The notes: generated by a model from the sequence alone, not told the origin. A stretch of DNA of 64,000 nt from Ruminococcus sp. XPD3002 (GCA_900119535.1 FPJT01000014.1:18763-82762), one strand, 5' to 3'. Numbered from the stretch's first letter, positions 24,777-35,462 are shown. Numbers and translations: made by a program.

Positions 24777-25730
24777 ATGAATACTGATAAAAGAAAAGTC
24801 GTACTGATCGGAACAGGTATGGTTGGAATGAGCTTTGCTTATGCACTTGTCAACCAGGGCGGAATATGCAACGAACTCGTACTGATAGACGTAAACAAAG
24901 AAAGAGCTATGGGCGAAGCTATGGACCTTAATCACGGACTCGCATTCGCTAAATCAAACATGAGGATATATGCAGGCGACTATCATGACTGCAAGGACGC
25001 TGATATTATCGTTATCGCCGCAGGTGTGGCACAGAAAGAGGGAGAGACTCGTCTTGACCTTCTCCAGCGCAACACAGAAGTATTCCGTTCAATAATCACT
25101 CCTGTTGTTAAATCAGGCTTTGACGGTATTTTCCTCGTTGCAACAAATCCCGTTGATATCATGACTCGTGTAACTTACGAGTTATCACGTTTCGGCGCAT
25201 CAAGAGTAATAGGTACAGGTACATCACTTGATACTGCAAGACTCCGTTATCTGCTTGGCGATTACTTTACAGTTGATCCGAAGAATATCCATGCATACGT
25301 TATGGGTGAACACGGCGACAGCGAATTCGTACCGCTTTCACAGGTAATGTTCGCAACAAAGCCCGTTTCAAGCATACTCGAGGATGATTCAAACGAGTAC
25401 TGTCTCGGCGATATGGAGAAGATAGAGGAACAGGTACGCACCGCTGCATACAAGATCATTGAAGCTAAAAGAGCTACTTACTACGGCATCGGTATGGCTA
25501 TCACAAGAATAGTCAAGGCTATTCTCGGCGATGAGAACAGCGTTCTCACGGTATCGGCAAAGCTCTGCGGAGAATACAACAGCAAGAACGTATTCATCGG
25601 TGTTCCGTGCATAATCGGCAGAAACGGTATCAAGGAGATAGTTGAGCTTTCTCTCACTGACAAGGAAATGGAGAAGTTCTACGCTTCACGCGATGTACTT
25701 GAAGAAAACTTCAACGGAATAAACCTCTGA
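24777..25730 (+). CDS. ldh: L-lactate dehydrogenase
   Basis: A 317-residue NAD-dependent enzyme reducing pyruvate to lactate. The N-terminal Rossmann motif is VVLIGTGMVGMSFAYALVNQ. The NAD loop is VIAAGVAQKEGETRLDLL, with substrate Arg in GETR. VATNPVDIMTRV and the catalytic His179 in MGEHGDSEFVPLS follow. I start at MNTDKRKV since GGAG is 8 bases upstream. Malate dehydrogenase of the same superfamily is less likely given the GEHGDSE region and loop. Monocistronic; a terminal redox sink in fermentation. Confidence 0.94.
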   Translation: MNTDKRKVVLIGTGMVGMSFAYALVNQGGICNELVLIDVNKERAMGEAMDLNHGLAFAKSNMRIYAGDYHDCKDADIIVIAAGVAQKEGETRLDLLQRNTEVFRSIITPVVKSGFDGIFLVATNPVDIMTRVTYELSRFGASRVIGTGTSLDTARLRYLLGDYFTVDPKNIHAYVMGEHGDSEFVPLSQVMFATKPVSSILEDDSNEYCLGDMEKIEEQVRTAAYKIIEAKRATYYGIGMAITRIVKAILGDENSVLTVSAKLCGEYNSKNVFIGVPCIIGRNGIKEIVELSLTDKEMEKFYASRDVLEENFNGINL

Positions 25731-25770
25731 TCTTCTCTGCAATAAATCCACCAATTCTTCAAATTGTGAG

Positions 25771-25995
25771 TTGATAACAATATGTTGATTTGTTATAATT
25801 ATTTTAGAGAATATGAAGTGGTTTTATTGCGATCTGCACTCAGAGTATAACTCTGTTCGCAATGTATAACTGCGATTATGCTGTTTTTGGATAGCGGACA
25901 GCGCAGACTCTCAATGTATTCCATGCTATCCGAACTATGTAAGAGGGCAAATCAGAAAAAATAGTTGTATTCTCTGGGGATACAGCTATTTTTTT
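25771..25995 (+). ncRNA. Structured small RNA candidate, possibly 6S-like
   Basis: Promoter TTGATA (25771-25776), 17-base spacer, TATAAT (25794-25799); predicted start near 25806. A terminator at about 25959-25995 (AAATAGTTGTAT/ATACAGCTATTT plus T-run) gives about 190 noncoding bases. The 5' AGAGAATA (25806-25813) pairs with TATTCTCT (25968-25975). Inside lie TTGCGA/TCGCAA enclosing CAGAGT/ACTCTG, and GGATAGC/GCTATCC. The end-closing stem competes with the terminator. Length and closing stem resemble 6S RNA; identity is not certain. Confidence 0.5.
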
Positions 25996-26140
25996 ATCAT
26001 TTCTTGCTGAATGGTCAATTATTGCTATTTCAAAATATAATTAACAAGCTAAAAACAGCTTAAATTAATGAAAAATCGGTGCATTTGCATAAAAAGGCTC
26101 ATCTTTATTCATTTGTTTTACTAAAAATATCATCGGCATA

Positions 26141-26169
26141 TTGAATAAATCCGAATGTTGATGTATAAT
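26141..26169 (+). promoter_or_regulatory. Promoter of the dockerin esterase
   Basis: TTGAAT (26141-26146), 17-base spacer, TATAAT (26164-26169). A leader of about 170 bases follows before the start codon; nothing else recognisable lies in it. Confidence 0.65.
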
Positions 26170-26343
26170 TATGGTGACTAATAGTATATGTGTCTGTACC
26201 GAACGGAAGGGAGGCGCTCACTGAATATCCATTATTTATTGAACGTGCAGAGCAGTTTTTCTGTATCTGTATCCGTTTGTACGGACTAATATAAAAATTT
26301 ATGATAATTGCGTTATTATAACGCGGAGGGAGGACTTTTTAAA

Positions 26344-28263
26344 ATGAAACACAGACTATCCAGAGTCACAGCCGCTCTCCTTTCGGGAGCTATGCTGTGT
26401 GGAGCTGTACCGTATCTCAGTGCATCAGCTGATGATACTATCTTCCACAGCTCCTTTGAATCGGGTACTGACGGCTGGAAAGGCAGAGGGGCCGCTACAG
26501 CAGAGATCATTTCCGGTTCATTTGTCGCAGGTCAACAGTCACTTGCTTGTTCTGGCAGAACTTCTTCATGGAATGGTGTTGCAAAGGAACTCAGTACCGA
26601 CGATTTCGTCCCCGGTACAGCTTACAGCTTCAGCGTTTATGTTATGCCGCGCTCATCTTCAACAGAGGAAGTAAAGCTCACCTTAGAGTATTCCGACGGC
26701 TCGACCGCACACTACGACAACGTCGCAACTGCTTCAGGCTCGGCTGAATGGGTACACCTTTCCAACACGAACTACACTATCCCGTCAGATGCTACAAGCC
26801 TGATCCTTTATGTTGAAACAACAGAGTCAACCGTCGATTTCTACATCGACGAGGCTGCAGCAGCTCCTGCAGGTACGGCACTCAGCTCGGAAACAACTAT
26901 GCCGCAAGGTATTCGCAGTATCCCGGGCGATGTCAACGCTGACGACAGAGTTAACGCTTTCGACCTTGTCGGTATGCGAAGCATCCTTACAGGCTCAGCA
27001 AACGGATTTGACACTTTAGCAGCAGATATTGATGAGGACGGTGAGGTACAGATGAACGATGCAGTTCAGCTCGCTGAATTCCTCAGCGGAAAGATAAAGG
27101 CATTTACAGTTGTAGAAAGGCCTCAGCCTCCTACACAGCCGCCAACAGAGCCTCCTACGACTCCGCCGCCAAGTGCTGAAAATAAGTGGGATACATATCA
27201 GGAGACAGCTTCTTCACAGAATATCGATTTCTATAAGAGCGCTATCAAGCATATGGGCAATACCTACAGACTCGACAAGAAACTCGAAGGAGCTGAAAAC
27301 GGCGATCCTCTCACTATCGCTTACCTCGGCGGTTCTATAACCGAGGGCAAGAACTACACCACACCTTTCTCGAAATATGTACAGCAGACATTCGCTAAGG
27401 GAAGCTTCAAGGAAGTTAATGCAGGTCTTTCAGGTACATCTTCAGTTGTCGGACTCGTCCGCAGTGAACAGGAGATCGTATCACAGAACCCTGATATCAT
27501 ATTCCTCGAATTCTCTGTAAACGACCATGAGGATATCATGTATAAGAAGTGCTTCGAGAGCTGCATCAAGAAGTTCCTCGACCTGCCTAACGAGCCTGCT
27601 GTTATTGTACTTATAACCCGTGCTAAGGGCGGATTCTCAAGTCAGGCACAGATGTATCCTATCGGCAAGAACTTCGATATTCCTGTTATCAGTATGGATG
27701 ACGCACTTACAAAGGCATTCAACAGCGGATTCCTCAGTCCTAACGACTACTATACCGACGAATATCATCCGCATCAGAAGGGCGGTCAGCTCATCGCTGA
27801 TTGTCTGGGCTACTTCTTCCGTCAGGCTATGAAGAGCGAGAACCGTTCAAGCTCTTATGAGCTTCCTTCAAAGGCAGTATACGGCATGGAATATGCTAAC
27901 TGCGTAGGCGTAAATCCAAAGGACCTCGACAGCTTCAATGCAGGTTCATGGAGTTCAGGTATGGGTTACAACGGAAACAAGGCGCTCAACTACTCATACA
28001 GCATCAACGGCGGCGGTAATCCTATGACCTTCAAGACCGAAGGCAAGGGACTTATCATCGTATTCAAGGCCAATGCTTCGGGTATGGGCAGCATCAATGT
28101 TACTGTAAACGGCAAGACCACTAAGGTCAACGGAAACAAGCAGTATACATGGGGCGGTCCTGACGCAGAGCTCGGCTACTATCAGGATACAACAGGTCCG
28201 ATGGACGTTTCTATCAGCGGAAGCGGAAGCTTCACTATCTGGGACATCGGTCTCATAAAGTAA
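26344..28263 (+). CDS. Secreted CBM22-like / dockerin / SGNH esterase
   Basis: A 639-residue secreted carbohydrate esterase candidate. Signal peptide about 1-30. CBM22-like jelly-roll about 35-180 (SGRTSSWNGVAKEL). Type I dockerin about 188-255 with two Ca-binding repeats (GDVNADDRVNAFDL, ADIDEDGEVQMNDA). A Pro/Thr linker precedes an SGNH domain about 320-500: nucleophile Ser in LGGSITEG, GLSGTSS, Asn in EFSVNDHED, and Asp/His in DEYHPHQKG. A C-terminal beta domain follows. Likely deacetylates xylan on a cellulosome-type complex. Start chosen at MKHRLSR after GGAGG. The internal dockerin position is unusual. Confidence 0.88.
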   Translation: MKHRLSRVTAALLSGAMLCGAVPYLSASADDTIFHSSFESGTDGWKGRGAATAEIISGSFVAGQQSLACSGRTSSWNGVAKELSTDDFVPGTAYSFSVYVMPRSSSTEEVKLTLEYSDGSTAHYDNVATASGSAEWVHLSNTNYTIPSDATSLILYVETTESTVDFYIDEAAAAPAGTALSSETTMPQGIRSIPGDVNADDRVNAFDLVGMRSILTGSANGFDTLAADIDEDGEVQMNDAVQLAEFLSGKIKAFTVVERPQPPTQPPTEPPTTPPPSAENKWDTYQETASSQNIDFYKSAIKHMGNTYRLDKKLEGAENGDPLTIAYLGGSITEGKNYTTPFSKYVQQTFAKGSFKEVNAGLSGTSSVVGLVRSEQEIVSQNPDIIFLEFSVNDHEDIMYKKCFESCIKKFLDLPNEPAVIVLITRAKGGFSSQAQMYPIGKNFDIPVISMDDALTKAFNSGFLSPNDYYTDEYHPHQKGGQLIADCLGYFFRQAMKSENRSSSYELPSKAVYGMEYANCVGVNPKDLDSFNAGSWSSGMGYNGNKALNYSYSINGGGNPMTFKTEGKGLIIVFKANASGMGSINVTVNGKTTKVNGNKQYTWGGPDAELGYYQDTTGPMDVSISGSGSFTIWDIGLIK

Positions 28264-28278
28264 TAAACCACAACACAA

Positions 28279-28310
28279 AGGGGAGGACGATGTCCTCCCC
28301 TGTTTTTGTA
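28279..28310 (+). terminator. Terminator of the dockerin esterase
   Basis: GGGGAGGAC-GAT-GTCCTCCCC followed by TGTTTTT. Confidence 0.88.
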
Positions 28311-28333
28311 TCTATGATTACAAAACGCTCATT

Positions 28334-29320
28334 TTATTCTCTGCCGCTGAATGTCATGCCCCACTGCTGACGGCACTTGTCCATAAGTCCGAGTATCTCA
28401 GCTGTATCAGAGTGTGTTACAAGCGGACTTTCCTTAAGTTCCTCACGGAGACAGCGATGCACCTCGCGTATCTCGTACTCGTAACCGTTCACCTCAACAG
28501 GGATATGGCTGGTTTCAAGAAGAACAGCATTCCTGTCGTACAGTTCGGTAGTCTCAGTGCAGTGGAACCAGTTTCCGAAGGTTATGAAGCCTTCGGTACC
28601 CGAGATAATAGCATTGTTTTTCAGCTGGAGCTCGAATCCCGAGTCCATAGTCGCAAAAACGCCGTCCTTATATCGCATGGTAATGTGGTTGCTCAGGTCA
28701 ATGCCGTCGCATCCCATATTTGCTTCAGTTATCAGTTCGTCGGGCATACCGAGAACAGAATGTGCAAGAGTAACGGGATAAACTCCGAGGTCAAGAAGCG
28801 CACCTCCGCCGCAGTCGTTGCGGAAGAGTCGGCTCTCGGGAGAGAACGGGATGTAGTTGCTGAAATCCGCCTTTATGTAGCGGACATCTCCTATACGTCC
28901 CTGTTTTATCCACTCCATCGCCTTAAGGTATGTGGGACGGCATTTCATCCACATTGCCTCCATGAAGAAGAGTCCCGTTTCCTTCACACATGCAAGCATC
29001 TCTTCAAATTCACGGGTATTAAGGGCAACGGTCTTTTCACAGAGTACGTTAATGCCGTTCTTAAGGCAAAGAAGCGTATCACTGTAATGCGATGACATGG
29101 GAGTTGCGATGTATACAACGTCCGCACCGCTCTGTTCAGCCAGTTCCCTGTAGCTTCCGTAAGACTGCCTGAATCCGTACTTTTCTGCGAATTTCTCAGC
29201 TTTTTCCTTTGTTCGAGAAGCAACTGCCCAAAGCTCGGCATCGGGATCTGCAGCAAGAGCATCAGTAAAGGTATGAGCGATGTTGCCTGTACCTATAACA
29301 GCCCATTTGATTTTTTCCAT
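28334..29320 (-). CDS. Gfo/Idh/MocA family oxidoreductase
   Basis: A 328-residue NAD(P)-dependent oxidoreductase. The Rossmann motif is WAVIGTGNIAHTFTDALA; VVYIATPMSSHYSDTLLCL and the catalytic-region Lys in VLCEKTVALNTREFEE follow. The C-terminal substrate domain has CGGGALLDLGVYPVTLAHSV. The family acts on sugars, inositols or related alcohols; trans-dihydrodiol dehydrogenase-like members look similar. Substrate unknown. It converges on the dockerin esterase and precedes an esterase lipoprotein gene on the same strand. Confidence 0.88.
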   Translation of the reverse strand: MEKIKWAVIGTGNIAHTFTDALAADPDAELWAVASRTKEKAEKFAEKYGFRQSYGSYRELAEQSGADVVYIATPMSSHYSDTLLCLKNGINVLCEKTVALNTREFEEMLACVKETGLFFMEAMWMKCRPTYLKAMEWIKQGRIGDVRYIKADFSNYIPFSPESRLFRNDCGGGALLDLGVYPVTLAHSVLGMPDELITEANMGCDGIDLSNHITMRYKDGVFATMDSGFELQLKNNAIISGTEGFITFGNWFHCTETTELYDRNAVLLETSHIPVEVNGYEYEIREVHRCLREELKESPLVTHSDTAEILGLMDKCRQQWGMTFSGRE

Positions 29321-29368
29321 TTCTGCACCTCATTTCATTATTATCGTACGGTGCTCCCGTCCGTATCA

Positions 29369-30913
29369 TCAGTTCGGGTATTCCGACTTAAGGTAATCCG
29401 AAAGCATCTGCGGTATGTACTGGTAGTGATGTGAGTCATACAGCTCGTATTTGTAATCAGCGCCGTGTTCTTCAAGACGGTCCTTCAGTTTTTCGAGTCC
29501 CTGAAGTGTGCTGTCCTGACCATTGTATCTGTCGGCATAATCAGGATCCTCCTGACTGCCTCCGCAGAGAAATACCTTTTTATTAAGCTTTTCATTTCTC
29601 ATGAAATAGCCATAATCCTTCAGATCTCTGTTAATGGTAACATTTTCATAGTTATCATCTTTATTGATACCCCAGAAAGCCGGACTTCCGATTATGTACC
29701 TGCCGAATGGCTGATTTTCATACTCATCCGATTTAAACAGCGCATAGTGAGTAAACACACCGCCGTCCGAATGGCCGTAAAGGGTAGAATTTGCGTAGTC
29801 GATATTATAATTCTCGCCAAGATAAGGCATTAGATTATCCGTAACAAATTCCAGCATCTGCTGCTTTCTAAGGACAAGGTCATCATAACGCATAACGCCG
29901 CCTTCATATGGGAAATTATAGCTGTACCACAGGCTTACCAGTATAACAGGAGCTGCCTCGCCGTTCTCCATAAGCTTTCTCAGCTCGGGAACATTTCCGA
30001 AACGCCATATGCCGTCCGTAAGGAAGAATACGGGATAGGACCTGCTTGCATCATATTCGGGAGGGAGTGTCACATGTACCACGAAATCCCTGCAAAGTTC
30101 CTCATCGTAAATATCTATCTCGTCAACATAGTCCTTGATAGCTTCAACTGCTTCGCGGTCATACTCCCATTCCTTACGGTAGAAGCCATTTTCGGAAACA
30201 CTTGAATACAGTAAATCGTTATTAAAAATATCACGTGCCGCCTCTTCATCTAACTTTTCATACTCGCCTGTTTTCAGCGCATCTGCTGCAAGCTGGAAAT
30301 GAAGGATATCCTGTTCGGTCTGAGCATCTGAATAGCCTTTATCTTTATCGACCTTGCGGATATACTCTATATACTCATCAATATTTTCAAATTCGTTATC
30401 TTCAACAACAGGCTCTCCTTCCTCAGCTGTAATTACCTCTGTATACTTGAAATAACCGCCATCGTAATCCGGAGCGGAATAAGGAATATAATGCTGTACA
30501 TCTTTGCCGTCAACAATAAACAAGAAAGGATAATCATATCCGTCCTTTCCGCTTTTCTCTATTTCTTCCATAAACTCACTTGACTGTTTAAACTCCTCTT
30601 CCGACAACTCATCTTTATGTTCTTCGAGCGACTTTTTCATCTCTTCCAGACTGATCGTATGGAAAGCTATCTGAACCTTATGCTCTGAAGGCTCCGATCC
30701 TGTTGTTTCTTCAGGTTCGTCCAGAAGAGTCAGCTCATGTTTAGACACCTTTGAACGCTCGGTCTCAGTCATTTTATTTGTGAGAATTATGGGCTCGGCT
30801 GTTTCAGTTACTGTAACTTCACTCGAAACGTTTTCTAACTTAAATACATTTTTACATCCACATGAAGTGATTAATAAAGATGATACCAGAATAAGTGAAA
30901 CGAATTTTTTCAT
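29369..30913 (-). CDS. Lipoprotein with enterochelin-esterase-type alpha/beta hydrolase domain
   Basis: A 514-residue surface lipoprotein. The signal ends at a lipobox LITS|C. Residues 30-240 are acidic and lack recognised motifs. Residues 265-510 form a PF00756-like esterase: HVTLPPEYDASRSYPVFFLT, the nucleophile elbow STLYGHSDGGVFTHYALF (Ser in GHSDGG) and a late His in ELYDSHHYQYIPQML. Family members hydrolyse siderophore, feruloyl or acetyl esters; a plant-wall feruloyl-type role fits the xylanolytic neighbourhood but is inferred. Confidence 0.8.
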   Translation of the reverse strand: MKKFVSLILVSSLLITSCGCKNVFKLENVSSEVTVTETAEPIILTNKMTETERSKVSKHELTLLDEPEETTGSEPSEHKVQIAFHTISLEEMKKSLEEHKDELSEEEFKQSSEFMEEIEKSGKDGYDYPFLFIVDGKDVQHYIPYSAPDYDGGYFKYTEVITAEEGEPVVEDNEFENIDEYIEYIRKVDKDKGYSDAQTEQDILHFQLAADALKTGEYEKLDEEAARDIFNNDLLYSSVSENGFYRKEWEYDREAVEAIKDYVDEIDIYDEELCRDFVVHVTLPPEYDASRSYPVFFLTDGIWRFGNVPELRKLMENGEAAPVILVSLWYSYNFPYEGGVMRYDDLVLRKQQMLEFVTDNLMPYLGENYNIDYANSTLYGHSDGGVFTHYALFKSDEYENQPFGRYIIGSPAFWGINKDDNYENVTINRDLKDYGYFMRNEKLNKKVFLCGGSQEDPDYADRYNGQDSTLQGLEKLKDRLEEHGADYKYELYDSHHYQYIPQMLSDYLKSEYPN

Positions 30914-30962
30914 ATTTTACCCCTTTTTGTGCGTGAATATGTGTGAATAATCGGAATGTGAT

Positions 30963-31628
30963 TTAAGCCTTAGCTACAACTACACCGCCTGTTTTCCATA
31001 TACTGCGTGAAGGTACTACTCCCCTTACACAGCTTGTGGGATAGATATTCGACTCTCTGCCGATAACAGTACCGGGATTCAGTACGCTGTTGCAGCCGAC
31101 CTCAACGAAATCACCGAGCATTGCACCGATCTTCTTTATGCCTGTCTCTATCTTCTCATCTCCCGACTTGATAACTACGTTGGTCTTGTCGGACTTAACA
31201 TTCGATGTTATCGAACCTGCACCCATATGGGACTTGTATCCCAGTATACTGTCGCCTACGTAGTTGTAATGCGGAGTCTGTACATTATCGAAAAGGATAA
31301 CGTTTTTCAGCTCAACGGAGTTGCCTACAACGCATCCCTTTCCGACAAGAGCGCTTCCCCTTATGAATGCACAGTGGCGGACTTCCGTTTCAGCTCCGAT
31401 AATACAAGGCGCTCCGAGGTATGCACTTGGGAATACCTTTGCAGTCTTGTGTACCCATACATTCTCCGATGGATTATCATACTCATCGGGACTGAGTGTC
31501 TTGCCGAGTGCGATTATCATGTCGCTTATGCCCTTAAGAGCCTCCCACGGATATGTGAAACCTTTAAGATAATCGGCAGCCATTGTATGTTCAAGATCAT
31601 AAAGTTCGTTTATGGTTACATTATTCAT
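30963..31628 (-). CDS. Left-handed beta-helix transferase (GlmU C-domain-like)
   Basis: A 221-residue protein with hexapeptide repeats (VFPSAYLGAPCIIGAETEVR, HCAFIRGSALVGKGCVVGNS, GDFVEVGCNSVLNPGTVIGR) forming a left-handed beta helix. The N-terminal 55 residues are helical. It resembles the acetyltransferase half of GlmU without the uridylyltransferase half, so an acyl- or nucleotide-sugar role is likely. A dispersed repeat lies between its start and the divergent SGNH gene. Confidence 0.78.
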   Translation of the reverse strand: MNNVTINELYDLEHTMAADYLKGFTYPWEALKGISDMIIALGKTLSPDEYDNPSENVWVHKTAKVFPSAYLGAPCIIGAETEVRHCAFIRGSALVGKGCVVGNSVELKNVILFDNVQTPHYNYVGDSILGYKSHMGAGSITSNVKSDKTNVVIKSGDEKIETGIKKIGAMLGDFVEVGCNSVLNPGTVIGRESNIYPTSCVRGVVPSRSIWKTGGVVVAKA

Positions 31629-31677
31629 TTTGTTTTTCTCCTTTATTTAAAGTACTATTATTATAGGGAATTTACTC

Positions 31678-31734
31678 ATTCCGAACAAATTTTGTGGCAA
31701 TAATCGCCAAAAGGCAGTTATTGAGCACACATTA
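31678..31734. repeat. Dispersed double-hairpin repeat, copy A2
   Basis: ATTCCGAACAAATTTTGTGG, then AATAATCGCC-AAAA-GGCAGTTATT, then GAGCACACATTA. Degenerate relative to copies A1 and A3 but in the same order. Confidence 0.75.
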
Positions 31735-31839
31735 TATTATAATATTTCATACTATAATTGTCAAGAATATACAGATAATAAATAAATTTCCGAAATTACT
31801 TTACATTTGAACAGTTTTGTGGTAGAATACTACTGAAAT

Positions 31840-32871
31840 ATGTTGAACGGAAGTGATAAATTGTCCGGTATAAAAGAAAAGGCAATGTCAATGCTGCCAG
31901 CTGTTATAACTGTTTCTGCTCTGCTCACACTGGGCGGAGTTTCTCATGCTGTAGCGACCGCTGACTCTGCGGAAAGAACACTGCCTGCTGCCGAAGCCGC
32001 AGTCGAATGCGTTACAACTACCACAGCTGCATCGACTACTGCTTCAACCACTACTTCAAAAACTACAACTACTTCAACAACTGCTGTTACCACTTCAACG
32101 ACCGAGCAGACTACTTCTACAGAAACTGTTCCTGCAACCGAGGCTCCTACTGCTGCACCAACTACAGCGGCAGCTGCAGAAGCTGCAACAGAATCTCCTA
32201 CAGAAGCGGAGCATCCCGTTTATTCCTTCGATTACACCTCCGCAGGAGTATCGCCCAACAGCAGCTATTATCAGGACAGAATAGTTATTTTCGGTGATTC
32301 TATAGGCTACGGCTTCAACGCTTATGGCTATGTCCCCTTCGAGCATAATCTCGCAAAAGAGAATGTGGGAGTCTGGAATTTAGGTAATTTCACCTTCGAT
32401 AAGGGCGGCGGTGAAATGAGCATGATAGATAATGTGGGATACGTTGATCCTGCACTTATATACATATCTCTCGGAATGAACGACGTGAACGGCTTCTCTG
32501 TAAGCGGTTTTGCCGCAGACTACAGAAGCATTGTCGACAGTATACTTGAAAAGGTACCCGATACAACTGTTGTTGTGGGAGCCATCACTCCCGTTTCCGA
32601 AAGCTGCGGATTCGTAAGCAACGATGTTATACGCGAATACAACTCCGCACTTGAAAACATGGTAAGCGAGATAAATTCGCCGCAGGTACTCTTCTTCGAT
32701 GCCTATACCGTTCTTGCAGATCCTTATACTCTTGCACTTCCTGCAGAGCGTTCGGGCGGTGACGGCATTCATCTCGGAAGCGGATCTTACAGTGACCTTT
32801 TCACTGTATTATTCAGCTATCTTGATACTACTTCCGCAGCAGATCAGATAGCCAAACACGACGGATATTGA
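31840..32871 (+). CDS. Secreted/anchored SGNH hydrolase with Thr-rich stalk
   Basis: A 343-residue exported protein: a hydrophobic segment about 18-38 (signal or anchor), a Thr/Ser-rich stalk of about 80 residues rich in TTT and TEAPT, then an SGNH domain. Block I is VIFGDSIGYGF (Ser nucleophile), with NLGNFTF, ISLGMNDVNGF (Asn) and the Asp/His pair in GGDGIHLGSG. It is likely an acetyl esterase acting on wall or plant polysaccharide. No Shine-Dalgarno precedes the ATG; a TTG seven codons later has GGAAG, so the true start may be there. Confidence 0.8.
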   Translation: MLNGSDKLSGIKEKAMSMLPAVITVSALLTLGGVSHAVATADSAERTLPAAEAAVECVTTTTAASTTASTTTSKTTTTSTTAVTTSTTEQTTSTETVPATEAPTAAPTTAAAAEAATESPTEAEHPVYSFDYTSAGVSPNSSYYQDRIVIFGDSIGYGFNAYGYVPFEHNLAKENVGVWNLGNFTFDKGGGEMSMIDNVGYVDPALIYISLGMNDVNGFSVSGFAADYRSIVDSILEKVPDTTVVVGAITPVSESCGFVSNDVIREYNSALENMVSEINSPQVLFFDAYTVLADPYTLALPAERSGGDGIHLGSGSYSDLFTVLFSYLDTTSAADQIAKHDGY

Positions 32872-32908
32872 TAATATCAATATATAATGAATAGGGAGGA
32901 AATTGAAA

Positions 32909-33367
32909 ATGAGCAAATCCAAATACGACAAGGAACTCGAAAAGGCTTACAAAGACCTGAAAAGCTTTGAAGCCGAAAAAAACAGGGACAGGAACGACCT
33001 GCTGGCATTTTTCTGCGGACTTCTCGCATTCGGTGCAGGACTCTTTATGATCCTTCAGAATGTTGACGTCACAAGCAACTGGGGTGTTGCAGGCGGCGGT
33101 TACTTCTTCCGCCTCGGTTCGTTCTCACTGCCGAACGGTCTCATAATGCTGCCGATAATAGTCGGTATCGCAATGCTGTTCCTTATGGACAGAAAGATAT
33201 TCGGCTGGATCGTTCTTTCGCTTGGTATCGTTATACTGCTGATAAGTATAATATCAAGTGTTCATCTTAGGTGGAGAACATCAAATGCCTATGTATTCCT
33301 CGTTATGTTTGCACTTGTTGCAGCAGGCGCAGGAACAATGCTGAGAGTTCTTTTCAGAAAGCCATAA
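32909..33367 (+). CDS. Hypothetical four-helix membrane protein
   Basis: A 152-residue protein with a basic, coiled N-terminus (KYDKELEKAYKDLKSFEAEK) and four membrane segments (about 30-50, 73-92, 97-117, 127-147). GGAGG lies 9 bases before MSKSKYDK, which decides the start. Family not recognised. It follows the SGNH gene by 37 bases and may share its transcript; the dispersed hairpin at 33395 would terminate both. Confidence 0.7.
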   Translation: MSKSKYDKELEKAYKDLKSFEAEKNRDRNDLLAFFCGLLAFGAGLFMILQNVDVTSNWGVAGGGYFFRLGSFSLPNGLIMLPIIVGIAMLFLMDRKIFGWIVLSLGIVILLISIISSVHLRWRTSNAYVFLVMFALVAAGAGTMLRVLFRKP

Positions 33368-33394
33368 CGAAGCAATATATAATACAGATATTTA

Positions 33395-33472
33395 AAGCCA
33401 TAGTATTTTCTGATATTCCGTCAGAGATACTATGGCTTTTCTGTTGACATCTGAGCATCGGCATGTTATAAT
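33395..33472 (+). repeat. Dispersed terminator-promoter module, copy B1
   Basis: AAGCCATAGTAT (33395-33406) pairs with ATACTATGGCTT (33427-33438), with an inner CTGA/TCAG stem, then TTGACA (33444-33449), a 17-base spacer and TATAAT (33467-33472). It drives the DinB-like gene at 33513. The same module lies at 37001 and 55812. Confidence 0.9.
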
Positions 33473-33512
33473 ATTGACTAATATTAAACCGATTTCAAAG
33501 GAGGTCCTTCAA

Positions 33513-34037
33513 ATGAATGAGTTATGTATGATAATAAAAGATATGGTAAAACCGAATTTTCTAAATATCAGAACCTCTCTCCGCACCTATGACAGAAATG
33601 CGATCTGCTGCGGCGCACCATGCTGGAGATGGGCATATCACGCGATACATTCAGCCGATAAATGGTTTATTAATCCCTGCGTATACGATGAACCTCCGTT
33701 CCACGAAGAAGGACTTGACAATCCCGATAAGCCTGCTTCTGTTGTCCTGTCCGATGAGCAGCTTCTTGATTACCTTGACAGAGTCGAGCAGAAAACCTAC
33801 GCATATCTTGATTCTCTCACAGACAAAATGCTGTATGAATGTCCCGAAAACTGTGAGCACACGAGAATGGAGCTTGTTCTCAGACAATTCCGTCATATCT
33901 CGTTCCATACAGGTATGCTTAACGGACAGACTGCTCTTGCAACAGGTAAATTCCCGATGTGGGTATCTCAGGCTGATAAATACGTTGATGACGGTATCCT
34001 TTTCGGAAGATACAGAAAGGGACAAGTGACAAAATAA
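33513..34037 (+). CDS. DinB superfamily protein
   Basis: A 174-residue four-helix protein. Start MNELCMIIKDMVKPNFLNIR chosen for GGAGG 8 bases upstream; the longer frame (MAFLLT...) is a translation of the promoter repeat. Histidines in WRWAYHAIHSADKWF and RQFRHISFHTGMLNG suit the DinB metal site. Unlike the copy at 17417, it lacks long N-terminal helices. Function unknown; the superfamily includes thiol-transferase-type enzymes. Confidence 0.72.
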   Translation: MNELCMIIKDMVKPNFLNIRTSLRTYDRNAICCGAPCWRWAYHAIHSADKWFINPCVYDEPPFHEEGLDNPDKPASVVLSDEQLLDYLDRVEQKTYAYLDSLTDKMLYECPENCEHTRMELVLRQFRHISFHTGMLNGQTALATGKFPMWVSQADKYVDDGILFGRYRKGQVTK

Positions 34038-34072
34038 ACTATGGTGCTCAGAATTTCACAATAAAAAGATAA

Positions 34073-34108
34073 AACAGTCTGTACTTAATGAAGCACAGAC
34101 TGTTTTTT
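34073..34108 (+). terminator. Bidirectional terminator between DinB-like gene and enolase
   Basis: AACAGTCTGT (34073-34082) pairs with ACAGACTGTT (34095-34104). T-runs lie on both strands, so it can end both converging transcripts. Confidence 0.85.
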
Positions 34109-34139
34109 GTTTGTCTTAAAGCGAGGTGGTATATTTTAA

Positions 34140-35462
<1,323 letters not shown>

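Noticed and set aside
31930-32220. Thr/Ala-codon repeats as a CRISPR or tandem repeat array
   Set aside because: The repetition is codon-level low complexity in the protein stalk (TTT, TEAPT), without uniform repeats and spacers. No CRISPR array was seen anywhere in the window.
33432-33512. N-terminal extension MAFLLT... on the DinB-like gene (also seen at the 35863 hydrolase)
   Set aside because: These residues are a translation of the repeated promoter module; good ribosome-binding sites lie further downstream.
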